NCBI GenBank assembly: GCA_949126835.1
Contig: OX421506.1
Location: 15,809,447-15,873,446, forward strand
Source of the DNA: Anisus vortex
Taxonomy: Eukaryota; Mollusca; Gastropoda; Planorbidae
Length of the DNA stretch: 64,000 nucleotides
Direction of reading: 5' to 3'
Under the pieces are notes generated by a model. That model did not search any database and had not been told where the DNA came from. It saw nothing but the letters and a program-made list of their open reading frames with translations. The position numbers and the translations under genes were made by a program. Below, one piece after another: positions 47,101-57,095 of the stretch. The number at the start of each line of letters is the position of its first letter. Within the stretch, counting starts at the first letter, position 1.

Positions 47101-50100
47101 GTTCAATCGGAAAATGTTTAGAAGAATATACAGCTCCGACTGATAGAACTAGTAAGTAAGTTTAAAAAAAAATATACATATTTCAGACAAAAAAATATAG
47201 TTAATCAGCCACGAATTGCTAAAAGAGAAAAAAAAAAGATTATGCTTTTGAAGTCAATTCGTTTTCGACCAATGCGTTTTTACCTTAACCAAGTGTTAAT
47301 GTTTGTGTACTGTGGTAAACTCTTCATTTCTGCACATTATGTTATTAAGAAATCCACAATCGATTTTAATTTCTTTCGCTATAGCATAATATCAATTTGA
47401 CTAGTCGTTTCTCTCAGAGTCAGAATAAAAAAAAAATTGCCAATGGGCCAAAGTTACTGCTTTCCAGATGTTGGTTAAAGATATGCAATGTTCATGTCAC
47501 AAAGCTTAGTCATAGTCCTTGGCATACATTTACACACAGAAATGGTGAAAACAAGTCGGGGGAATAATGTCATCATCAAAATATTGTGATGATTTCCAAA
47601 TTTAAATATTAGTGTCGAACGGAAAACGGAGTATTTCGTAAAAAATAAAAAAATAAAATAGTTTAAATCTTTATTATCTTTATTAGTTGGATCAGTTCCT
47701 ATTTTTTTTTTCTTTTAGTTTTTCTTTTCGTAATTTTTTTATCGGGTCAAAATTTGTGAGAAATTTCTAATGAAATTATCTTCTTATCTTATTATATATT
47801 ACATTATATACTTTCGTTTAAGTAGGTTTCTGTTTCTATAAGGATCCACCCACACACACACACAAATACACAAATACACATTCCCACTCTATTTCCAGTT
47901 AGTTTTTATAACTAAGGGGAACTGATCTGTGTTATAAAATTAGTAATTATATTTTCATAAATTATATACTGCATTATTTGGAATATCAAGTTCTGTGTTT
48001 TCTATTCTAGCCAACTGCGTATTTGGTGATCAGAAAATGTTAGAATTCAAATCTCTAAATTTTATTGGAACATGTTATGACTTTGTAAAAACCATGGGAG
48101 CATCTTACTGCTACCAGCCGTCTATAAGTGAACGGTGCTGTGCTACATGCAATGCTTATTCTACTGGCATTGCAGGTAAGTGTCTTTTATTTTCTAGACT
48201 TACATGTGTGTTTCTTTTATATACTACTCTTTATATTGAGGACTTATAGGTAGGCGTACGTCTTTTTCTTTTATATACTAGCCCGAATAGAACGATTTAT
48301 ACTGGTTGTAGTTATTCGGTTTAATCTTGTCGCAGTAATTCATTCTTTTCCATGTCCAATGTATTTCTTTTCATTGAAAGTAGGACTTAGTGTTATAAGG
48401 ACCAACACATGTAGAACTGCACCCAAATTAAATGTGAGCTTCTTTTATATACTAGCCCGAATAGAACGATTTATACTGGTCGTAGTTATTCGGTTTAATC
48501 TTGTCGCAGTAATTCATTCTTTTCCATGTCCAATGTATTTCTTTTACATTGAAAGTAGGACTTAGTGTTATAAGGACCAACACATGTAGAACTGCACCCA
48601 AATTAAATGTGAGCTTCAATACATGACAATAAATTGTAGTAAAAAATCAAGACTTAAACTCTTGATAATATCATAGACTATAATACACATGGACCGCTTG
48701 CTTTAGTATTTCTGCTATATGATGACTCGAAAGACTGCTTTTCGGAATTCCCGATTCGTATAATACTTTGCACTTCCGTTTTATTGAATCGCTTTGATTT
48801 TCTCAATGAAAAATTTAAATTCAAATCGAAAGTTCTATACAGCGAAAACATTTAAGAAACAAGGAGGTGCGTAGAAGTAATTTTAGACAGCCTTTTTGGT
48901 TGCGCACGAAAAAAAAAGTAGGTACATATAAACTCTAAAAATAGTCTTATTATAGTCTTTGATAATATCACGTAATATTTATCTCTTGATATTTGAAATA
49001 TCTTTTTTCCTTGTGTGTACATGTACCCTTTCTTCCCGGGTGTTCTCCGGGCATGGAATGGGTTACCTGAACAAAGCAGGAAAAGCATTAACTTAACATC
49101 ATTTATAGCACTAAAAAAATGCAAGACTATACTCAGACCACGGGTGAGCGTAAGACGCAACAATGTTCTATATATAAGGAGCGTCTTTAATGTATAAGAT
49201 AAGACGAAACTTGGTGATTCCACTACGCCTTCAATAGTTTCTGTTCCATCCTCAGGATGTGAGTACGGAGACAAGTCAACTCTATGTACACAGTATAGCA
49301 AGGCGGCCATGTGTCCATATAACAGAGAACTATGTTGCGGTTACTGCAAGTAAGCAGGACTTTAGAGAAACTAAATTATAATAGAATACTTTATAGCAAT
49401 CTCTATTGTACATAAATCTATGGCATTGCAATATTCATGACGTTATTGAAACTAAATTAATATAAATACTTTAGGCAATCTCTAGTAAAGAGAAAAGTAT
49501 TGCATTCGAATATTGTAATTCGAGTCAAACGTTCAACAAGCTAGCTATTTTCTAAAATTTATTTCATGGATTACATGTACGGTTAGGTTTAGGTTAACAT
49601 TGTTTATGGTTAAGACATTAAAAAATTATGAATAAATTAATATTTCTTATGACACTCACACGCTGTTTAAAAAAAAAGCGGTGAGCGAGAGGAGCACGCT
49701 TAATCAAAAGCTTTAAAAACAAAACATTAGCCAATATAAGAGAACATTTTTACTTTGAGTTAAGTTGGCTTCAATTATATTTGAAGTGTTTAAAAACATA
49801 AGACAAAAATGTACAATATTTAATATTTCTTATAATTTAGTACCAAAATGTACACTATATTCAAATCATCTAAAACCAATTCTAAAGTACACGTCTTGCT
49901 TACAATGTGGTAGAAAATTATTTTATGGCACAAGAACACACGTAAAAATGTTGCTCTTAAAAAACGTATACGATGTTATTAACGGTTATGGAATCTGTTT
50001 AAACGAACATTGAAATTGAGTGACATTCCATACGTTCCATGATGAACCTTGTGAAAAAAAAAACATAATAACATTCCGCCTCAAATTTATAAAAAATATT

Positions 50101-50512
50101 AACTCCGGTTAAACATCTGCAACAAAAAAAAAATAAAAAAAATAAAATAAATAAAAACATACATTTTAGAATAGTCTCGATTGAAAAATAAATGAATCGT
50201 TAGTGTAAGAAATAACTTTGACAAACTATTTGACAGTTTTGTTTGTTAGCAGTAAAGAAAACTACTATGCCTTCACTAGTTGTATCATTATATTAAGAAC
50301 TATAGACAGATCCCTTGACTTATTGATTCATTATGAATGTTTTCTTTTTTCTTTCTCTTATCAGTGGTTACGTAGGTAAGCGTTCAGTTGGAGTGAATCA
50401 AAGGGGAAATGCCCCTAGGATAATAATACAGCAGACTGATCAAATTTTCAACGACACCGTATACGCAATAGACGATCATGGTAAAGATCGTGACAGCCGT
50501 AAAGAAGACTAA
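34709..50512 (+). CDS. secreted ADAMTS-like M12B zinc metalloprotease, gene 2 (14 exons)
   Basis: Exons: 34709-34772, 35757-35811, 36893-36989, 39772-39843, 41088-41236, 41385-41425, 42973-43081, 43250-43381, 44395-44530, 46837-46968, 47097-47151, 48011-48175, 49256-49349, 50365-50512. All exon lengths equal those of gene 1; 482 residues, about 81% identical by hand count. Signal peptide 1-22; catalytic domain about 23-240 with HEIGHILGLEHSG (ligands H191, H195, H201; E192 catalytic) and Met-turn NIMTP. ADAMTS cysteine-rich segment 286-336; PLAC-like modules 350-394 and 404-433; C-terminal tail with GKR. Cys155 in SNPTCSTTAGYAHVGKVCDP fits a cysteine common in ADAMTS catalytic domains; gene 1 has Gly there. 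The most divergent exons are 5, 6, 8 and 11 (surface of the catalytic domain and linker); exons 4 and 13 are nearly unchanged. No frame damage, so it is probably functional. Introns are swollen by a 38-bp array, a probable LTR and LINE fragments. Confidence 0.9.
34939..35104. repeat. microsatellites in gene 2 intron 1
   Basis: Impure (CTAT)n and (CTAC)n up to 35050 followed by (AT)n to 35104. Corresponds to the tract at 19471-19920 in gene 1 but with different repeat words. Confidence 0.9.
35105..35721. mobile_element. probable solo LTR
   Basis: A 617-bp segment that splits the (AT)n tract of gene 2 intron 1 and is missing from gene 1. It starts TGTTATGGA and ends with TCGTAACA, i.e. 5'-TG...CA-3' with an 8-of-9 short inverted repeat, as in LTRs. 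The flanks are TATAT on both sides, but in an (AT)n run that cannot be scored as a target duplication. No internal gag/pol. Confidence 0.55.
36016..36650 (-). pseudogene. LINE RT C-terminal fragment in gene 2 intron 2
   Basis: Minus-strand frames give RAARFIAS-like and SNLEIQ..NLLQISDKHK-like blocks. A NAY.YSFFPS and GMECAS segment follows, i.e. the last ~150 codons and tail of the LINE also seen at 28961. An internal direct duplication of about 180 bp (36246 and 36427) has occurred. Absent from gene 1. Confidence 0.65.
36998..39345. repeat. 38-bp minisatellite, ~62 copies, in gene 2 intron 3
   Basis: The unit joins TCCTTGAGTCTACCCAGCTC (the core of the family A SINE) to TAAGAAAATACTAGGGTT, which resembles the first bases of this intron (GTAAGAGAATATTAGGGTT). 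Higher-order blocks repeat, for example the pattern including the AATAAAAAAGG variant at 37413 and again at 37982. The array ends in the remaining SINE (AGCTCTGACGGGCAGTGACG at 39346). Gene 1 intron 3 has no array. Confidence 0.95.
39361..39641 (-). mobile_element. 470-bp interspersed repeat, copy 3 (partial)
   Basis: CCGAATTAAAAAGTCTCTAA through CAGGCATCCAGGCACCGGGT matches the 3' two-thirds of copy 2. It is inserted into the SINE remnant that also gave rise to the 38-bp array; the SINE continues at about 39643 (TGGCCACACAAACTGGTG). Confidence 0.75.
40345..40530 (+). mobile_element. SINE family A-related fragment in gene 2 intron 4
   Basis: Same insertion as 22300-22475 in gene 1 (GGTGGTCTGACGACAGCGCG, GAAAGTTCTGGGTTCCAATG). 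The sequence 40530-41000 after it has no counterpart in gene 1 and no identifiable gene. Confidence 0.65.
41426..42972. other. gene 2 intron 6, expanded relative to gene 1
   Basis: The ends match gene 1 intron 6, but about 1.2 kb in the middle (roughly 41440-42660) is extra. It contains GTACGAATC/GGTACC-rich AT sequence, a retroelement tail with AATAATAATGG...TATATAGCGCTTC at 42260-42330 and a family B SINE at 42401-42519. No exon is seen. Confidence 0.5.
42401..42519 (-). mobile_element. SINE family B fragment in gene 2 intron 6
   Basis: GGCCAAAACTCC-type body, GGGATAGAACCCGCGACGTG and CCAGCCGGC head on the minus strand, with a small insertion (TTTTTTTTTGG) at about 42470. Not present in gene 1. 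Confidence 0.7.
44615..44764 (+). CDS. possible alternative terminal exon of gene 2
   Basis: Counterpart of 24561-24752: acceptor TTATTTAAACTGCAG, then a phase-0 frame CIETIDIKLAECYGKIDIIL, 49 codons to the stop. It would close a short isoform after exon 9. The frames of the two genes agree for about 40 codons and then differ through an indel. Transcript evidence is needed; neutral intronic homology is the alternative. Confidence 0.3.
   Translation, partial: CIETIDIKLAECYGKIDIILASLDINYPNSIKNSLEPGAQYLVSVLSKS
44900..45390 (-). pseudogene. LINE RT C-terminal fragment in gene 2 intron 9
   Basis: Minus frame: WKQEVLLSTVKQRKLKWFGH, then VKTILHGRVEGERRKGRQKK and WLDNLKE. Same insertion as 24856-25795 without the 470-bp repeat. 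The (CAT)n tail is at 44903-44920. Confidence 0.8.
45680..46610 (-). pseudogene. second LINE RT C-terminal fragment, unit 2 only
   Basis: Minus frames give LVKTIVLY.CETWTLLSATL, NKLQAFENKRMRKIL, KRPKLTWFSHVLRTT and SKAILQDTVVGGRRRGRQRR. The usual order of the C-terminal third of an RTE/jockey-like RT is kept, with several stops. Unit 1 has nothing comparable at this place. Confidence 0.75.
48268..48615. repeat. 174-bp tandem duplication in gene 2 intron 12
   Basis: The block from TTATATACTAGCCCGAATAG at 48271 recurs from 48445 almost unchanged. Gene 1 intron 12 has a single copy near 28650-28810. Confidence 0.85.
49005..49205 (+). pseudogene. LINE RT C-terminal tail in gene 2 intron 12
   Basis: The frame reads GVLRAWNGLPEQSRKSINLT, the classic C-terminal block of non-LTR polyproteins, then a short tail. 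Same pre-duplication insertion as 28961-29206. Confidence 0.75.
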
Positions 50513-51180
50513 TGTGTACGACTTCTTCATTTTGATTAAGGGTTTTAAAGATATTAAGGATCTTTTCCATGGATTGCTTAGTGGACCAATTTCCACGCCC
50601 CGATGCAGCTTGTGATTTGTATATTATGCATTTGTTCTTGCTTTTTCAAGTTACAATAAATGTGTCATTTATGTACACCTCCTTACTTGTAAAATACTAA
50701 GATAAAGTAAAGTGTTTTCTTTGTCTAAATTGTTTCATTTCGCTGTACATTTTATGTTTAAGAAATATCTATTCTTGTTTTCAAATGTCCCTCGTGATAT
50801 AAAGTTTTGTAATATCCTACAAATGCTTCTTTATATTAAACTATTGCAGTAAAGTATAAATCTAGACCTCAAATATTTCTTTATTTTTTTTCCTACAAAA
50901 TATTCTTTTATTTCTTCACTCATTCTTCAAATTTCTCTTTTCATTCATACCAAGTTTCTCAATTTGGTATTATTTCTCTTCTCCTCTCTCTTTCTTTTTC
51001 TCCGTCCTCTATCTTTCTTTCCTATCTTACTGTGTTTTATTCTCGATTTATCTTTCTCTTCTTCTCTTCTTCTGTCTGTATCTATATATTATTATAGAGT
51101 CTATGCATTTCACATATCACTCTCTACTCTATGATATCATAGTTTTCCTTCCAACCGTTTTCTCTTGCACGTCCTTGAGA
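50513..51180 (+). other. 3' UTR and downstream flank of gene 2
   Basis: A canonical AATAAA lies at 50655-50660, about 140 bases after the stop, and is the best poly(A) candidate. The flank contains one unit of the 50-bp repeat (50820-50885) and a CT-rich block (50930-51080) shared with 32100-32370. Homology to unit 1 stops near TCTCTTGCACGT at 51160-51172. Confidence 0.6.
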
Positions 51181-51489
51181 AGTCACAGGCGAAACCTTGT
51201 TTGTTGTTTATCTTCTTGCATTCCTAAAGTGAAAGCATTGTGGAGGACAATGCTATTCTTGCATTAGCATGTATGATTTATTATTTAAACAGAGGTGTAC
51301 AGAAGATTTTTTCCCCTTAAATTTGCATCTGAAAGTATACAAATACAAAACATTTAATGTTACATAATAACTATATAAATAGTTTAGCCAAAATAACTTA
51401 AACAAGACCAAAAATAAAAACAATAATAAAACAGTATTATGTTGAATGCATACTTACTTAACTCTTGGTTAGTTATACCAACTTATACC

Positions 51490-51731
51490 CAGTGCTTTTT
51501 TGTGACGGTACGCACCGGAACTACGTACCGGCACCTTTTTCAATGTGGGGAAAATTATTACTTTTCTTGTATTTTAACGTTTATTATTAATTTATTATGT
51601 TATTAATTTGTTAAAATTGAATTATTTTAAAATTGCACGCAATAAGAATCAAAATATAAAATTCGAAACTCCTTTAAAAGTTAGGCAATTCATCACTGAG
51701 TACCGGCACCTATTTTTAAAAAAAAGCACTG
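51490..51731. mobile_element. 242-bp hAT-like MITE
   Basis: It starts CAGTGCTTTTTTGTGACGG and ends with AAAAAAAAGCACTG; the GTACCGGCACC word next to each end extends the inverted repeat. The flanks are CTTATACC (51482-51489) and GTTATACC (51732-51739), an 8-bp target duplication with one mismatch. No open frame. Confidence 0.85.
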
Positions 51732-51739
51732 GTTATACC

Positions 51740-52787
51740 TGTATAATGTTTACACGGAGCTCTTTCAACAATATATTCTATGTAGGCCTATATTAAGGAA
51801 CTAAAATATCAAGTACATTCGAAAAGCTTAGAAATAAAAGGCAGTTTGGATGCCCGTGATTGCTTGAATTGTAAATGAGCTTTGTTAACTATAACGCCCC
51901 CCCCCCCCCCCAACTCCTAATTGATACTATTTGTAAGAATCAACAACAACGACTCAGAACTGTGCTATTTGTTTTTGTTTGTTTGTGTGTTTCTTTTGCT
52001 ATTATCATACACAGAAGAGAGGTGTCTATTTACAACGTATGAATAGTGTATAAGTAGGGTTAGGGTGTGGGAACAATCAACTATCTATTTCCCTTAAAAT
52101 TCTTGACGATAAGAGGAAAGAGTACCCCTCCCCCTCTCCCCCCCCCCACACACTATCATACTACCTTCTGGTTTTCAAGATAGTGTCATTAAATTTATGT
52201 TCTGATAGCTGATGCGACAACCTGCTTCGCCCCCCCCCCCTCCCGTGAATAGAAGCCCCGTTATCTCCCTACACAATATGCAGTAATTTAAAATTAACGC
52301 TTCTGTACCCTCTAATACATGTTTTTTAATTAAACGAATTTTGCACTGATTTCTTTAAGCTATGCAGGTTAGGTAAAGTTTATGTTGTCTCTGTTGTGTT
52401 GTAAAAAGTCACTAACCCCTAATAAAAATGTTAATTAACCTTATTCTACAGTGAGAATATAACGCTGGATTTTAGCGAATTTCGTTCATATAATATATAC
52501 AAAAAAGGAGACTGCGCCATCGTCCCTTGAGGATGGAATGATGCCATATAATATATATAATATAATATAAAAAAAAAACTGTTGAAAAAAATATTTTTAA
52601 AAATTCCAGTAGGGGGGGGGTTGGTGGAGTTTAGCCACCTTCAGCCCCCTTCCCCCCCCCCCTCCCGTGGCTTCGCCCCTGCATAAAATCCATATTTTGT
52701 TTCCTTCTCTATAAGGGCTTCACATAAAAGGTTTAAATCTCTAGGATGCTTATGTTTTTGTTTTTATATTTGTATTGCCTGGATAGA
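51740..52787. other. intergenic with poly(C)/poly(G) tracts
   Basis: No gene. Long C or G runs at 51896-51911, 52140-52147, 52229-52241 and 52613-52662. CGTGGCTTCGCCCCTG at 52666-52681 looks like one end of a DNA transposon (CAGGGGCGTAGCC-type) without a partner. Confidence 0.4.
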
Positions 52788-52950
52788 AGCCGGCTGGTCC
52801 AGCGGTTAGTTCACCGGACTGTCAACTAAATACCAACTGACAGGACGCGGGTTCTATCCATGCCACCGACGGATCCCCGTCGCACTGCAGGAGTTTTGGG
52901 CCTAGTGGACGTAATAATCTTCTATCTAGATGGAACGTCTGTAAACTTAT
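52788..52950 (+). mobile_element. SINE family B (near full length)
   Basis: AGCCGGCTGGTCCAGCGGTT head with A-box-like sequence, B-box-like GCGGGTTCTATCC, GGAGTTTTGGGCCTAGTGGA body and TCTATCTAGATGGAACGTCT end. Confidence 0.8.
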
Positions 52951-53880
52951 CAGATATGAGATATATCTCGGCACAATTCCCAGTGTCACATAAACATTGA
53001 ATCATCAAAGTTAAATATCTATTTAAATTCAACAATACCTGCCTGCACTTGATATTATAGGAAACGTTCAAGTATTACAACTTAACATCTCCCTCTATAT
53101 AGACTATCTCCATACTCGGACCCTAAACCTGACATAATTCTATTTTAATAACTCTCTATCCAAACACGTATATATCACTATCACTCATTTAAAAAAATAT
53201 TGTTCACGCCACTGTACGTGTAATAATTCTTCAAGCCCCCCTCCCCCTCCCCCTCCAAACTATCAAAGAAACTACCCTACCTAAAGATAAACAAAAAACT
53301 CGTTCAAGGATATGTTATGACCCCCCCCCTTTCCACTCCCATAGGCCTACACCCTGTCGTGTTTTTAACAAAAGGAGATAACGATTAAATTTATTTTCAT
53401 CAAACCAGGGGCAGTAGCCCATTACTTTCCCTGGTCCTTAACTCACACATATTTTATTAAAACTGTCAGTATTAAAAACAGTCTTGATTCATTAATAGAT
53501 TGTTGTAAGCTTATTATAATTGCAACATTCACACTCTCATAGCCTTACAAATAAAATAAAATTAGCGGAAAAAGTAAATCAAATATTGATATATCATGTA
53601 AGGCATTTAACAATATGAGACTCATTGATTTAAAAAAAAAATTCAGATAAGATTTTTATCTTACTTGAACCATACCCCTCCCCTCCAAACTCCCTTCCAT
53701 TTTTCCCCCTCCATGAACATTTTCATTTTATACTAACCTAGATATATTGGTAAAAATTCTAACACTGTTTGTGCGTGTTTGTACTGACTTGTAACAAACC
53801 GTTAGTGCAATTACTTCATCAGGTGGATATATAGATATTGACAATTTTTGGTCTTGGTGTAGATTTTTACTTTATTTCCA
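52951..53880. other. intergenic, no gene seen
   Basis: AT-rich with several C-rich runs (53235-53260, 53321-53330, 53678-53710). No repeats with definable ends. Confidence 0.35.
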
Positions 53881-53885
53881 TTAGG

Positions 53886-53924
53886 ATGTCTAAAGAAAAG
53901 GAAAAAATTGAAGATACTTCACAG
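53886..53924 (+). CDS. possible small first coding exon of unknown gene
   Basis: ATG opens 13 codons (MSKEKEKIEDTSQ) that end exactly at ACAG|GTAAGT, a strong donor. An acceptor-like TTATTTCCATTAG precedes it. No continuing exon could be found downstream in the window, so the call is speculative. Confidence 0.2.
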
Positions 53925-53992
53925 GTAAGTTTTATACAAAAACATATTTACGAAGACATTAATTTATACAGGACGCGGACGTTAAGAGATCC

Positions 53993-54228
53993 TGTTTGTT
54001 ACAAATGGTGAATATTTACACGGTGGTAATGTAAAGTGTTGAGCTGTGATAACATTAGGGGTCATGGTAATGTTTGTTACAAATGGTGAATATTTACACG
54101 GAGATAATGTAAAGTGTTGAGCTGTGATAACATTAGGGGTCATGGTAATGTTTGTTACAAATGGTGAATATTTACACGGAGATAATGTAAAGTGTTGAGC
54201 TGTGATAACATTAGGGGTCATGGTAATG
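53993..54228. repeat. 78-bp tandem repeat, 3 copies
   Basis: Three near-identical units, each starting TGTTTGTTACAAATGGTGAA. The minus-strand 79-residue open frame across them is a consequence of 78 being divisible by three. Confidence 0.9.
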
Positions 54229-54267
54229 TTAAGGTAAGGTAGGGAGTTGCTTAGAATTGGACATTAA

Positions 54268-54635
54268 ATGGAAGCGCCCCGTTTCTCTCCGCCGACCGTT
54301 AGCCATAGAGCCTTCTGAATCTCCGGTACGAAGGTGTGGAATCTACTTCCCATTCAACTCAGGCGAACAAGCTTTCAAAAAAACAACTAACAAACTCATT
54401 TTTTCAATATCTACCTTATATAACCTGCTTTAGAATCATACTTTCTTACTTATATGTTAGGTCGGTTAATGCTTTATTTATTTAATTTGTCATATGTTTG
54501 TCAAGTTTTAAATGATCCATAATTTATATTATTTTGTAGCCTAGAGATTATATCCGTGTTCTTAATTGTATGTTAAATGCGCTCTGACCTTACATTTTTC
54601 ATTAGCAGCGCTATACAAATGTTAATATTATTATT
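54268..54635 (+). pseudogene. LINE 3' end with (TTA)n tail
   Basis: CGCCCCGTTTCTCTCCGCCG, a frame resembling RRCGIYFPFNSGEQAFK, then AATGCGCTCTGACC...GCAGCGCTATACAAATG and a TTATTATT tail. Same family as 20223-20552. Confidence 0.7.
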
Positions 54636-55064
54636 TCACAGTGTATTATGTCACTGTCTCTTTCTTTCATTTTTAAAAGAATCTGTTTTTCATTTTGTAT
54701 TTCGTGTCTCTTACTTATGGTCTCCTTACTGTCGTGAAATGTTTTTTTTATTCTTATAAACAGAGCTCTATATATGAAGTATAAAGCCTTTTTCCAGTTA
54801 GACTAATAACTTTTTAATGACCCATATTAAAGGATACAACCGCAGACTAACACTGCTATTTTACACATTACACAACATAAAAATACATAACATTCACAAT
54901 GCGCTATTGTATAGTTTGAATAATTTACTTTTAAAAGTTTTATTCACATTAACGTTACACAAAATAGAGGACTATTTTTATTCTTTTTCTGTTAATTGAG
55001 TAAAGCTAGAACTTAATGGAAGTCACACGTTCAATAACTTTTGTATAATTAGATAAACATAAGG

Positions 55065-55440
55065 ACAAAAACACTTTTCTTATCCCTTATGCGAGAACAA
55101 ATGCATATAGGTACCACAAAGCCGGCTGTCAACCGACACCTAACGGGTTCTATCCCTGCCGCTGACAGATCCCTGCCCCTGCAGGTGTTTTGGGCTGAGC
55201 GGACGTAATAATCTTCTATCTAGAATCTAGAAGGAACGTCTGTAAAACTTATAAGAAAACGTATAGAGTCTAATAAGAAAAAGTACTCTTTATTCCCGAT
55301 TGGCATTCGGACATGGAATGGGTTACCTGAACAAACCAGGAAAACCAGTAACTATACATTATAATACTCGAACCATGGATACGCGTAGGACGCAATAATC
55401 TTCTTTATGGACGGGGCGTCTGTAAGAAAAGATAATAAAT
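55065..55440 (+). mobile_element. LINE tail split by a family B SINE
   Basis: The LINE part TATGCGAGAACAAATGCATA breaks at about 55115 and resumes near 55280 (GTACTCTTTATTCCCG, then CATGGAATGGGTTACCTGAA). GGTAC and AAGTAC at the breaks may be target-duplication remains. The end GGACGCAATAATCTTCTTTA marks the untranslated tail. Confidence 0.65.
55121..55252 (+). mobile_element. SINE family B fragment nested in a LINE
   Basis: GCCGGCTGTCAACCGACACC lacks most of the tRNA-like head; the GTTCTATCCCTGCCGC, GTTTTGGGC and TCTAGAAGGAACGTCTGT parts are kept. Confidence 0.7.
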
Positions 55441-56005
55441 GTATTTAGTATAGTTTATAAACACATGCATTTTCGGAGATTATATGATAAAAGCAAATCT
55501 GAGTGCATACATTTTAAATTATTGGGTTGTGATTGCAATATCATCATTTTTTTTTTATCACAGTGACAAAGACATAATTTTCAATAGCACAACGATCACA
55601 TGATTTAATCCAACCAATATCACGTTTAATGTATTGTATGGTTCTATCGGCACAGCTTTGGATCTACATCCATTTATATTTATTCTTGGGTACGCGATGC
55701 CCGTGTTGAGCCTGATAGGATCGTAAACATTTTTTCTAATAGCAGCAAGAAGTATTGCCCAATTTTATATAGTTTGGCCCAATCCTTGGATTTTGTTTCA
55801 CTATTTCACTAATAATATTGGCCCCATTTTCTCAAAGCTAAAGTGAACAAATGTGACAGATCTTTTTTGGAAGCTTCTTTTTTTTCTTTCATTGTTTATG
55901 AATAAATTGTATAGCATCTCGGTACATACTGAGAAGACAATCTTTTCTTATACTTAATTTAATGGAAACTATATATATATCTATATATTGTAAATATATT
56001 ATATA
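55441..56005. other. intergenic, no gene seen
   Basis: AT-rich; no repeats or coding frames that can be supported. Confidence 0.35.
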
Positions 56006-56480
56006 CAAACTAAACTGCCCGGCGTTGTGCGGAAAAAAAATGCATAGACTATTAGGGCTAACTATAGCTACAGATAAGAATTTTATAATTAATTGCAATG
56101 AACAGAAATCTTTATTATTAAAAAAATATATATATAATCTATAGTTATAAATTATTTACTGAAAACTTTTAGGCCTAATTTAAAATAAATATTGTAATCG
56201 GGTTAGAATAGACATGTCTTTTTATGTACAAAAAAGTTAAGACTATCCCTGAGTCGAACACCCGTCGTTAGTATGTCTAAAATATAATGATTAGATTTTA
56301 CTTACTGAAAACAATTTAGGAAAGCTTTAAGTCAAGAAATTCTTTACAATCTTTAAAAAAAAGTAATACTAAAAGAAATGTGAAAAAAAAGGAACCTACC
56401 TATATTGCCATTACATAAAAAAAAAATTTTAAAGGGGGAATAGATCACAGGTGACCCAAATGGCAGTTCGGGACGCTAAC
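56006..56480 (-). mobile_element. SINE family D, one copy plus a tRNA-like head
   Basis: 56006-56275 has the TGCCCGGCGTTGTGCGG end, the CTTTTAGGCC...AATATTGTAATCGGG body and a CTGAGTCGAACACCC head remnant on the minus strand. 56280-56480 is a second, older member whose head reads CTAGCTGAGGGGTTAGCGTC on the minus strand. Confidence 0.55.
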
Positions 56481-56595
56481 CCCTCAGCTAGGGGGGACAC
56501 GTGGAGAAAGCGATATCGCAATAGTAACATGATATGAGGTAATAAGGTCACGTGTATTCCTATTAACCAATGCGAATCGGAATCCACACACACAT

Positions 56596-56925
56596 CCTAC
56601 TTTATATATATACAAGCTACATTGCCCGGCGTTGCCCGGGTGAAAAAAAAAAGGACTGTCTGGGGTGCAGATAACAAATGTATAAACTACACTTACTGAA
56701 TACTTTTAGGAAAGTAAATAAATATTGTAATATGGTAAAAAAAAAGTCAAATATTTTTATTTAACAAAATCTATATTGCCTATAGATTTACAATGTCTTT
56801 TGTTTTTAAAAGTTTGAAAAATTAATTGTCAAAAAAAAAAGTATAGTCTAACTGGAGACTCGAACCCTGGTCGCCCGTATAGCAGTCCACTACGTTTACC
56901 ACTGAGCTATCAAAGACACATGTCC
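56596..56925 (-). mobile_element. SINE family D (full length)
   Basis: Minus strand: tRNA-like head with TAGCTCAGTGGTAAACG (A box) and GGTTCGAGTCT (B box at 56856-56866), an AT-rich body, and the tail CCGGGCAACGCCGGGCA followed by ATGTAGCTTGTATATATA. It is the best family D copy in the window. Confidence 0.8.
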
Positions 56926-57035
56926 GATGTGAAAAATTATTAGACGGTATATTGGGCTAGACCTAGATAGGTCAGTGACACACGTGTTTTCAAATCGACC
57001 AATGGGGATCCTCGCGGGGCTTAACACTGTCTTTA

Positions 57036-57039
57036 TATA

Positions 57040-57095
<56 letters not shown>

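Noticed and set aside
48852..49310. 152-residue minus-strand open frame
   Set aside because: Antisense to gene 2 exon 13 and the LINE tail in intron 12; no recognisable domain and no gene 1 counterpart.
53982..54221. 79-residue repeat protein on the minus strand
   Set aside because: Three copies of a 78-bp direct repeat; frame is kept only because 78 is divisible by three.
56840..56925. tRNA gene with A and B boxes on the minus strand
   Set aside because: The cloverleaf is incomplete and the sequence continues into a SINE body and tail shared with other copies, so it is a tRNA-derived SINE head.
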